From contig NC_088295.1 in the NCBI RefSeq assembly GCF_032854445.1, forward strand, positions 18,151,385 through 18,215,384: DNA of 64,000 bases, in the 5' to 3' direction. The notes under the pieces are model-generated. The model was given only the letters and a program-made list of their open reading frames with translations. It was not told the DNA's origin and did no database searches. Within the stretch, counting starts at the first letter, position 1, and each line of letters opens with the position of its first letter. Source of the DNA: Liolophura sinensis (Eukaryota; Mollusca; Polyplacophora; Chitonida; Chitonidae). Below are positions 50,201 through 62,200 of the stretch, piece by piece. The translations under genes and the position numbers were made by a program.

Positions 50201-53200
50201 TGTTTTTTTTTTGTTTATATCAGAGTTGCTGCATATAACATAAATTTATGTGACTGCTATTGTGGGTGACAAGAGGTATTGTATCATTACTATACGGGCC
50301 TTGTAACATTGTTTTATGCCATGTTACTGTAACATTGCTTACAAAAGGTAACATCACTTTACAGGACTTGTGACAATAATATATATCTCAGTTACTCTAT
50401 GTAATGTAGGTTTATTTGACAGTCACAGAATGTTACAGTAGTTACATTAGAGAGGACTTGCTTCATTGACACATTTGATAGTAATTGGAATGTGTATATG
50501 TGACTTTTATTGTAATATCAGTGTACAGGACTTGTAACGTTCTTTCACAGAACATGATGATACTGTTAGGGTTAGTACTGTACATGATACATGAATGTAT
50601 TGATCAGCAGACTGGGTATCCAAGCCACAGACATTATTAGAAGGTTTAATGTTACCACTGTAGATTATTGACTGTTGTTAAACTGATGGCTGCTGGCCGA
50701 CATTGTTGTGGAAACAAATGAACAAAATATTGTCTGGGTAATTAGAAATATTGACTTGTCTTGAGCAGAGTTCATTAGAGCATCCCTGCCAGCAGATGTT
50801 GACAGGAATTTTCACAAAGTAAATTTTTCTGTTTTGCCTGAATTACAAGATAGCTGGCAGTTATCCAGACTTAGCAAGGTTCAAATTCCACTGAGAAGAT
50901 AGCATGCTTGAGGTGTGGTGAAGTTCATGGGTTAGACAGGGCTGACAAATCCAAACAAGAAGAAGTCCTGTCGGCAGTTCAACTCTATGAGGAATGATGA
51001 AAACTTCTTTTTAAACCTGTATGTATATGTGTGTGTATCATGTTTTATGCATGAAGACAAATCTGAGCAAAAGCGGTATTCTTTATAAAGATCAAGCTGA
51101 AAGGGGTTGTCAATCTAGTGTTTGAAGTCTGGAGATTTGTCATCAGTGGACATTGACAGAGGTGACAGAGTTAACTGTGAGTGGAGATCAAGTTGTTATA
51201 TATAGGCTGTCAGTAATGTGAGAGAGGTTACACTAACGCTTGTATAAGATGATCTATGCTTGTGTAATATACTTGTGTGTGGAGGCAGGTGTGTGTGCTG
51301 CCCCAGGCTGTCCACAGTCTCCCCCTACAACTTCTCTGTACCCACTCGGTCTGTCATTATGCTCCTACACTCGCACGTTTTCCAGTAGGCACATTTCACA
51401 GCCGTCACTCCAGTTGGGTGGGGTTTGTTTGAAGGCAGTTACAGATCAGTTAGATCCCAGTTTTTGTCAGCCCATTATCACAACATGTGTCTCTATATAT
51501 AAACACTGCCCGCATCATGTTCAAGGAATTTTGACACCATTCTGATCAGTCATGTGAAGGAGTGGGCTTTTATATGACTTTTCTCATAATTTACTGTCCT
51601 CTTGTCTGTCAGGATTTACTGTAGTTGACCTAGCCTGACTGTGAACATGGGGGATACCTGTGACTTTGTGTGGTCTAAATTTATCTAGACTGTCATCATT
51701 GTAGGATCTTTCATGGGAAAAATTAAGCAAAGTGAGAATAATCATTGTAACTCATCTGATTACTCTCCATGGAGGTGACCAGAAATCATCATGTAGGTGA
51801 GATATTTGATGTTGACAAGTTCACAGTGAGTGAGGTGGATTAGTAACTGTCGGTCTAATCCAGACATCAGTGACCCATCATTCCATGGCAACAGAAATGT
51901 CAGACTTAAAATTGGAAGCTATGGGGGACACATTGTTTGAATTTTTGCTAAATTTGTGTCAAGTGAACAAGGCATGCAGAGTTACATAGTCACTTTTGGA
52001 TTAAAACTAAATATTTCCTTCACAGATTTTATGCATTTGGACAAAAAAAAAAATCTTGTTTTTCAATACTGAGGGATTTCACCTGGATTACACCACTGAG
52101 TTCTGTCTTTACCCTTTAAAAAAGCATGTTGCTCACAAGTTCTGTAGTTGTGATACCAAATTGTGCTCAAGTATTTTGACCTTATGCTTTATTTTGAATA
52201 CATAGAAATAAAACTGAACAAACACAAATTCGCAATAGATGCAACAACGAGATGTCCTCTTACCCACATTAATTGAATGGCTTATAACAAGAGGGAAGAC
52301 AGGAGCAGAAACTTCGACCAACTGGTCCATTATAAATGTTCGGGTATAAAAAAAAATTGAGCGACAGAGAGTCTGGTAAACTGATTGATAGCTAAAAACC
52401 AATGACTAAAGATCCATTGGGTTTATCCTTTTATTTTTTTTTTTGTGTAGACTAATTAACACTTTAAATATATTTGCCTAAGACAAAATAATAGAAGACC
52501 CTTAAATAGAACCCACAGATAACGAGTTAATGTTGATATATTCAGAATCCATGCATTTTGCAGCATTGCCTTAAGGAAGTTGGCATGAAGTGATGATAGT
52601 AAGAGCTGAATAATTTGTGGCATCGGGCTATAGAAACCATGTTTGAATCCATCCGTCATCCTCCAGTTGTTTATGTAAGCCTCTGCAAAATCTGAACAGG
52701 TATGGATTATTAATGGTGTTTGACAGAGAAAGCATTGGAAACGTTGGTATATACACGTCCGTTAATGAGGGAGAACTACCCAGGCATGTATGGGTACATC
52801 TATAGGCCATATACAAGGTCATTAGTTTGAACACAGGCCAGTGTCTTGTTGCTCAAACTAATGCTACATCACAGTGGCATAAGACTGATCATTCTGTGCA
52901 ATGCTCTGACGGAACCATGCAGTTGTAATCAAAGGCAATACTGCATCTCTGTGTTGGTGGCTGTACAATACAAGATCTTGTCCCAAAGGCATAGGCTTAA
53001 TGAAATTAATGAAAGGAAGGCAGAACTTAAAATTATGCTTAAAAATAAAGAGCTAAAAAATATAGCTAATTAAAGGGAAAAAATTTTGAATAGCTGTTAA
53101 TTGGATGTTTTTGAGCTTGTTGTGATAACGTTGTTGTGGAAATTGGACTGGAAATTAACAGTGTTTGGGGCTCTGTTGTTGATCCCTGGAATGTGTGTGA

Positions 53201-56200
53201 AGAGAATTTGTCCCTAATCCATTGGCGAGGGGCCCACTGGTCACATGGCTGTTACTATGGTAGATATGTTTAAGTGTTTGCCAGTGCAGGACCTGCTTTG
53301 TTTGCTGCCAAGGAAACCAAATAAAATGAGGAGAGATCCAGTGCAAAAAGCCGGGCAGATATCTCAGCAGGAGTCTCAGCTGTTGTCCCTGGGCTTCCCC
53401 TGTACAAGGCTGCACCACATGATCGCGCACCCAGCTTACCCGGCCCACAAAAACACAATGATCACATGGCCAGTTTTTGTAACATCCATGCACTTCTTAC
53501 TTCATCTACAGCTTTCTCATCAGTTTTTCTCCACAGTCCAGTGTAGTAATCTCTCATCTTGTTGATGAAACCTATATTGCTGAGGATTGAAAATTAACTG
53601 TAAATATGGGATGGCTGGTTTAAAAAAAAAAAAAAACAAATAAAAAAAACATAAACTGAATCAAAGGATCTGATTGGCTGTCTCAAGGATATCAATGAGA
53701 AAAATCTGCTGTAAAGAGTAGAGAGGTCACTGAGATTTGGGCTAGAAATAGAAGCCCCTCATTGTCAGGGACACAGTTAACTAGGAAATGAGCTAAATAT
53801 ATATGGACACAAATTCATCAGATTTTTTTGTATATGTATATATGTATGCAGTATTTATGAACTTCCTCAAGAGATTGGCTATATCATGGATGACCCAATT
53901 AAGTCTTGTTAATGGAAGTAACTGTATCACAGCTTGAGATTTGTCATGTTTACTGCATGCATGTACCTCCACTCCATATCAGATCTATCTTACTAGTCTC
54001 TCCAGTGCTAGAATTACTGTAGTATTTTATACTGTGTGTCCGTTCACTCTGATCATTGTCAGCAAATCTACTTGCTTGCTGATGCGTGGATATTTGAATA
54101 CATGTTGGAGGTGAACACTATGGTCTGTGGCTGTGAAGTGACTCTTAGATTCATAGAGTAAGTAAATCAGTTACATTTATGCTTTAAATAGTTAATAGAT
54201 TTGTTATATGAACCAGGAGACCTGTGAATGATGCCTTTAAGCACATGATAGGCATGTCTTGCACTGATTTTTTTTTACTTGTGCTCAAAGCTACATGTAC
54301 TGTTCGCAAAGAATGGGTTTTCTGTTTATTTATGATTTGTGCCCCTGTAATGTTTTTTTGTTGAGATAAGCAGTCTAACAGAGGTTGGGTACATTGACAT
54401 TTAGGGTGTCCAATTGTGAACTGTTGATGGAGGGATTTTCTCTTCCTGCCCCATTGTAAACTTCTAGCAGGGGACAAAAAAAGTGAGGACTGGTGTGGCA
54501 AGGCTATGAGGCTGCCTGTTCTGGAACATCAAACCTGACGCATGTTTCTCTGGCCTACCCTTACACCCATCTATTGACATAACACTCACTTTGGGTAATG
54601 TGACAATAGCTTTTGAACATCTCGCTGAGGTTTACACTTCTCTTGTCTCCCCTTCAGCTGATGATGACCAGGCACTTCAGTATCAACAAGTTGTTTCAAG
54701 TATAAGTTATGGAAGTCCGCAAGTCCAACATTGGTCAATAACCGCAGTTTTATCTAACACTGAGGCCTGAAGTAGGTTGACTAAGAAATTTAAGCACTCT
54801 ACTTAAGTTGATTTATTTCTCTAAACCACTTGAAACTATGACCTGTTTTTCCAAGAGATGACTTATGACAGGTCAGTAATTAGACTGAAATTCTTTTTAT
54901 GGTTTTAAAGGTACATGACTGTTATGTATCTACAAACCAGTTCAGTTGGAGCACTTGAGTAAACCAGAATTATGTGTATAGTGTCTGCTTTGGGTAGGGT
55001 TTTGTGCTAAGTAAATCTTGTGTGGAAAATCTTTGGAAGTTCAAGCTTTCATTTTTTTTTTTTTTTTAGCTTATTGCAGTTTTTTGTTAAATACACTTCA
55101 TGCACAGTTAGGCAATCATGGTCAGATAATAATCCATAAGAAATTCGCATCTTCATTTTCTACAAAAAAAGAAAAGGAAATTGCTGTAATTTTCCACTTA
55201 TGTAATATGGCTTTAACTCACTTGGTCAAAATGAACAGTTCAGCATATTTATTATTCATTTATAATGAAGAGCTTATCTGTTTTCATTTACTGAGCATTA
55301 TTGTGAGAAATCATTTGGTAGGCAGGTAAATTTTTACCTGAATAGCCCCTTCTCTTTATGCAAACAGATCTGACCAGTTTAAGTGCGTCAGGTGATATAG
55401 TAACTAATGGTACGTCTGTATCATTAACAGCACCTGAGATCTGTCCTTGCGCATCCTAGTGATGAAAAGCAATATTAGGTACAGGTTTTGCCAGTTTGTG
55501 GAAGCTATACAGCCCAGTTAGCAAATATTTTATTACCTCAGTATATGTTCCATATTCAAGATCCTTTGCCGCAAATACATCTACAATATAGTTGATACAT
55601 TGTGACAGTTACAGTGTATATATCAGTATAGTACATATATGTATATACATGCTACTTGTGTGTAAACTGCTGGATTAACCTGTCTCTACCTGTTGAGTTA
55701 AGCTGGGGCAGAGTGAGGGTTTATGAAATCTGACACTACGAGTGATTTGAAACCTGGTGTGGAATGGCCTGTGGATAACAGGTGGAAAAAAAGGGGTGTG
55801 GCAGGCCCTCTGGCTACAGGCATCTATCACCTAGGATAAATGTCCTTAAATTTCCCTCATGACAAGGTAGCAAATTTTGCCCGCTTCAGAATTTTTTTGA
55901 TTGTAGAGAGGGGTTGTAAGACTCAAAGGTAGGATGATATCCTTTTGGAAAAAATATAAGCTTCGGCACGAAAATAATATTTTATAACATTTGTTTTTGA
56001 CTTTTTGGGGGTTATTAACGGTAGTAGGCTTGTGTGTGGCGTATGTGTCATTTTTACACCTGTGATCATGCTGCAAACTGTAGCCCAGCACTCACTCACA
56101 CAGACAGGTACTATTCCAACCAGCTTCTGGGGCTCTGACCTCGGCTGTATCTGAGCCTAGTGTGGACATGTCAGAACAAGCTGGGTCGTGTAATCATTGT

Positions 56201-59200
56201 GCTTACCACAATACTGATAAGGGTTTTCCTCCCACATCATCCCTCTGGGTACCTCTGTACTAGAGTGTACAAGCTATGTTGATGATGGCATCATCTGTGA
56301 CTTGGAAGCCCATCAATCAGCAGGGTCATAAAGTTGTGTAAACCAGGTTCTCATGGTTATAGTGCAGCTCCATTTAAAGTTGGAGATCTAAGTCTGCTCA
56401 CATGTGTATATGAAGGCATTAAACGTACGTGATGATGTCATTGTATCTCTGGATGGTACATAGAACTGCTTGTGGATGCATCTTACAGGTAAACCATTGA
56501 CAACAAAGGCAGTTATTTCTACAATTTAGTTTACAAAAAGAAACAGAAGTGAATGATTTCTGCATCTGGGACCATGTATGAAAATGATTTATTTCTCTAC
56601 GTCTCACAGTTCTCTCAGAATGTTTCAAAATATTGGTTGCAGAGATGGTTGAAAAGGTTGAAGCGCAGTTAATAAATTAATACAGTTGTATATACGAAGA
56701 TATCAAATAAAGACATTGTGATGTTTCTTGTATGCGTTTCATATATAATTCTCCTGCTCCTGTTGATGCACATATTAATGTGCACTTGACTTTCTTTGTT
56801 AAAATTTACATGTTCACATGTTAATTATATTAGGTATTATTTTGCATTTTCTCTGAAAGTAATATGTGCATATAAGTTGTTGTGTAATTTATTCATGTGA
56901 ACAAGTATTCAATTTCTGAATGGTTTTGTTTATGGAATATGCAGCCTTTGAAATTAGATGAAATAAATATTTATCTGATTTCCAGTGTGCCATTATGAAT
57001 TTTAATATGTCTTCCTTTTATGCGACCAGTGATAGGACAGTTGAAAGAAGATTCAGCTGATCTGAGTAGTTCAAGAAAATTCATCAGGATTTAATGTATG
57101 ATTTTATTTTAAATGTACTCCCCTTGGTTTAGTGATTTGTGTGTGTGTATGTGTATATATAAAGAGATTGCTCATAGCAGTCATTATGATATATCTGTTG
57201 GTGTTGTGTATTTCAGCTATGCTGTCGATGTGGTGTGAAGAACTAGGCCGACTGTTGTTACTACGCCACCAGAAGAACCGTAACCCGGACTCCAGCAAGT
57301 CCCCACCGGGCATGCACCCACAGTTACAGAAGGGGATGCCCCCAGGTCCTGTCCCACCAAAGTAAGTAGCTTACCTACCATAAGCACATGACATTTTATC
57401 ATGGAAATAGTTAAGTTTTTGCTCTTCAGGACATAAAAGTATGCCAGCACTTTAAATAAATGTGAAAGATACAGATCTGTGGCAGTATTGTTGTTCTTTA
57501 AAGCATGCAGCTGGTGAAGTGTTAAATGATGTAGAAATATTGGTTCAGTTTGTGAATGAGTTTGACATGAATCATTGGTATTTTTCATGACTTTGTCCTA
57601 TCTTTGTGGACATGTGTGGCTTGAGTATATAGCAGTCTGTCATAATCATCAAATCGTAATCCAATATGCAGCAATGCGGAACATAATCCATGTACACTGC
57701 TATCTTATGATTGGTTAACTTAGGAGTTACAGTCAAACTAATAATTACTCCCGTCTGCGAGGAAAAGTTCCCCCAAGTGTGTAGAATCTTCTATTGCACA
57801 CACACAAATTGATGTATCCATGACACACTGTTAGCTGAGCACATTAGCTCAGCTACATTCTCTCTCAGTCATATCTATGGGCATACTGTACATACCCTAA
57901 TTCCCCATCCTTTTCGCATATGAAAGACCAAATTTCAGTGCATTTTATGTACCTTTTTATAATAACAAAACTACATTGGTTGGATTGTCCAGTTCCAGGG
58001 CTTCACAAGAAATATAATTTTAATAGTATGCCTTCACAATAGAATACAGAGTAATGCCTTGACATTAGTCTTGAATAAACATCTTGCAAACAAAAGGGAT
58101 GAAGAATTACAGTAGTCAGGTTGTACATGTATGTGCTGACTGTTGGTATGAGCAGCTTAAGGAAACACACTGGTGACTGTAGTATTCATGTAGCAATGAA
58201 CACCATTTCCTTGTAAATAGAGTGGTAGGGATAGCATTTGAAAGAGGTTACATATGGCTTGTTACACATGGCTTGTTACACATGTTTTTAGCAGGGATAT
58301 TGTTAATTATATTAACTACACATATAGCAGAGATATTCATAAATATTTAATTGATGAATAGGTTGACTGATCCAAAGATTTTCCAAGCAGAGTGACATTT
58401 TTGAAATTTTGCTCAGAAAAGTGCAGTTTTAGAGGCAAATAAATGTCACAAAATTTTTAGTGCTGAAACTTAAAATTTTCCAGTAGAATATCATCTTATG
58501 TTCCAAGCAGACCTCAAAGCACCTTTCTAAAATCAATAGGATTCTCAGAATCTGGAAAAATGGGCAAGTTAGTCATGGGCAAAATTTATGATCATTTAGA
58601 GTATAGATAAAAATAGTTTTTTCACCAGTCAGTGAGCGAATCACTTCAGAGTTTTAGACATGATGAGTATTGATTATTTGATACCTGTATTGATGACCTG
58701 AAGAAATATTTTGATAATCTTATCCGACGGTGAATTCTGTGGTCCGAGCAAAAGTGTACATGTAGAAAACATTGAGTACCTGTCTTGTACACAGGTAGCC
58801 AGTTATTTACCTTGTCACACAATCAGTCATTTTACCTAGCTTAATTACTTGAGATTTTACAAATTGCTTGTGACATATATATGTCAGATGCACGTAATGT
58901 TATTTTTATCATTTGTAAAACAAGCCTCACATAACAAACATATTTCTGGTACACTGTAGATACTGTAAATAATAGGTTACATTTGCTTCTAAGTGTAGTA
59001 GATGGGCCAATCAGTATGCCTCATGGGATAGTTTGCCCGGTGATAACACCGGTCATCACTTAACTGGGTTGTTGAGGAATGGCCGAGATAAAAAAAAATG
59101 GGTCATTGAGTAGCACAAGCACTTTGATTTTCATTACTGTTTAATGTATATACTCTAACTATAACCACTACAAGATGCTGTCGTATCAGTAAAATATTCT

Positions 59201-62200
59201 TGAGTGCTGTTTAAAAACATTAATCTAATCAGTAAATAACCACTAAATTTCATTACAATGTGGTCATTTCTAATCTCATAATAAAAGTTTAAGGTTATCT
59301 GCATTAGCATCAGCATATGTACATGTAGGTTGTAATGCAATGAACTTGTGACCCAGGGCCAGTTTAAGATAACTACAATGAATAAAATGCTGAAGCAACA
59401 ATTAAAATATGTCAGTTTTATGGCACATTCATTTCTATTCATCAAACTTATTTGGCTGGATAACGATGAAAAAATATCCTGTTTCTGTTGGATTTAGCCT
59501 ATATTAGTACTATAATAGTACCATGCCCGTCGAATGCAGTGTATTATTGTGTAATGTATGTATATATATTTTTTTCAATGGCAGAATCTTTCACTAAAAG
59601 TCCTTAGTATTATCTGTTAAGGTGAAAATAAATATGAATGCTTTAACCATGTAGTAATCATCAGTTTGATTATCCAGACCAAGAATATTGTTTGTTAACA
59701 GTATAAAAATTTGTTAGATGAGTTTGTTAAAGAAAGTTAAAATTCAAAAAAGGGTTTACTAAACCAAAAGTAAACAGAACAATATGGAACATACTTATTA
59801 TCAAAATACTAGGCTTAAACTGTAGAGTTAAGCATCAAACATATACAACATGTACTGGACTGTGTGCAGTTAAACTTCCTGTCTTCCACTAATCTGTGTT
59901 GCATGCTGCTGGCCTATTTACAGACAGACTCACAGATAGAAGGATATATATGTATATAAATGTAGAATATGTATTATGGATATGAGTGTAGTTGTTTTTG
60001 TGGCAGTCAAACAGTTGTTAAGCAGTCTTGCGTCAGTATGAAGTGGTGTGTGGGTAAGGTAAGCCCGCAGCCCTGCGTGACGTGGGCTACATGTAAGTGG
60101 GGCAGGCCAGCTGAGGAGCACTTGCTCTCTGTTATCTACATGCTCTATATTAGTACACTGCATCCAGCTGTTGTCTAAGGCTTGGTATACCACACAACTC
60201 CTACCCTCAGTCTGTGATTTCCCTAGGACGACAACGTGAACAGGTTGTTGTTAGGGCTGGAGAAGACATCACCTGGTTTGTATTGATCAGATATAAATAG
60301 AGGAAGTGAGGGAGGAGTTAACAGCTTTACAGTTAGAACAGAGCGTAGTTAGCAGACTGATCTAACAGCCATGGAACCTGCAGACATTCACCTGCAAGTG
60401 GAAGCTACCATCACAGACTGGTCTGTTCACTGATTTATTACTCTGTTCAACTTCACACTATGTAAATAGATACTTTGTCTTTACCACGCCATGTGTGGTG
60501 TCCTCGAACACATGTCTTCACGGCATATTACCCTGTAATGTATATCATACAGACATGTTTGATTTACGTTTCACCATATAAATGCGATCAGGTATGGTAT
60601 GTGTGACTGGTATATAACAGTGAAACAGTAAAAAAAGACGTCCGACGTCTAGCTCATGATATATGTAAGGCTGAAAGTTACAGTGAGGTATCAGTACATG
60701 TGAGATTATTATAACATTGTGTTGTGTAGGTATGTACTGCCAACAACTCCATATTGCTGTGTTTATTTGGTGGTGGTTATAACGATTAGGGGTCGGTACG
60801 GTGTGTCAGCGCCTTCATGTGCCGTAAAAGATAGAAACCTTACAAACAGCCTCTCTCCATAAGTGTGTTGGGTGTTTCACACAGTGGTGTTGTCTGTTGT
60901 GGACTGTGATATGTGGCCTTGTGTAGGATTTACCTGACTTATTAACAGGTGTATTTCTGACTTACCTGCAGGCCTTGGACACCTTACAACTGTATAAGAG
61001 ACAGCTATGTTATAAATAGTTGCAGTATTAAGACCAGATATAGGGCAGACACATGCTCTACTTTTTAATACATGTACTTTGCTCGAGGATGAAGTTTAGA
61101 ACTTGAAATTTTTTTCGTGGCACATGCACTTTGGTATACTCAGATACTTGTGCGTAAGTTGTAATATACCAATCTTCTCTGTTCGGACTAACAATCATAT
61201 TGCCTGTCAAATTAATCTCAGACACAGTCTGTTTCTGTACCATTTGTTTCAAAACTTCTGTTCATCTGTCTGAATTGTTTCTCCTGTTTATTGTAAAATA
61301 AATGAACTTCAGCCAGTTGTCAATAATCTTGTCAGCATATATGTACTCTAAAGTCTTCAATCTTTTCGACCAGCAAAGCACATTTTTTACGGTGGAGTTT
61401 ACGGGTAAAACTATTCTGAAAAACACAACAAAAATGATTTGCTTGCCTCATTAAAGATGTAGGCTTCGTAAAGCTGTGCAGATTATTTCTCTACACCCCA
61501 TAGGTCTCACAGAATGTTTCAACATATTGGTTGCAGTGATGGTTAAGAAGGTTGAATAATTAGTGTAGCTAGTATTCTGGATATGTTTGTTCCATGTGGA
61601 TAATGCATTTTAGTTCGTAAAATTGATTTGATCAGATAAATCTGTGGCTATGGAATGGTTAATTTCTACCGATCAATGTGAACAGTCCGAACTACTTGCT
61701 TGTTATTCAGTAGTGTAGTGACTGGTTTGCCAATATGTGAACAAACACTTTAGATTGAAGTGAGAATCAAATTGGATGTACATGTACATACATGTACTTG
61801 TGAAGGCTTTGTCAGATGAAAGGCCAACAGTATTCGACAGTTTATCAAAATCTATATGTATATTAATGTGTGATTGACCTAGTTGAAACTGAGTGGATGG
61901 TAACGTTCCCACATCCTGTTATAAATGATTCCTATAGCTAAATATGTCCGCTTCCAAGAACAAGAGGATGTCGCTGATGGAGATGGAGTTAAGTCTACTA
62001 ACCGTATTATGACTGAGCAGACAGATTGTTTTCAGGTGATAGTATGTGACAACATTCTTGCATGGCTATGTAGATCATACCAGAGGTAATTGTCATCATG
62101 TTGACGTGATTGCTGACACTGGGGTTGCTGCCTGCTGGTGACCGCAATGAGGTCATCACTTGGTATATCTGTACCATAGCCAGTGTCATGCATATCCTGC

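Larger units (their letters stand above)
43151..57216 (+). other. Intron between coding exons 3 and 4 (14.1 kb)
   Basis: The largest intron here. It contains the 37-bp minisatellite (43385-43633), a GC-richer island (45600-47420), a SINE (47752-47903), a MITE-like element (48611-48823), a field with scattered TTGTAACATT-like phrases at about 50080-50560, complex islands at 50580-51900 and 53150-53570, and one half of a dispersed direct repeat (56585-56670). No intronic gene is supported. Confidence 0.85.

Noticed and set aside
52133-52834. Three consecutive minus-strand open frames (60-90 codons)
   Set aside because: AT-rich sequence with hydrophobic, compositionally biased translations, no shared splice structure and no family recognised.
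53155-53565. Opposed open frames of about 110 codons on both strands
   Set aside because: Complementary frames in a complex, GC-richer stretch; no recognisable domain, no splice borders. More likely an intronic island than a gene.
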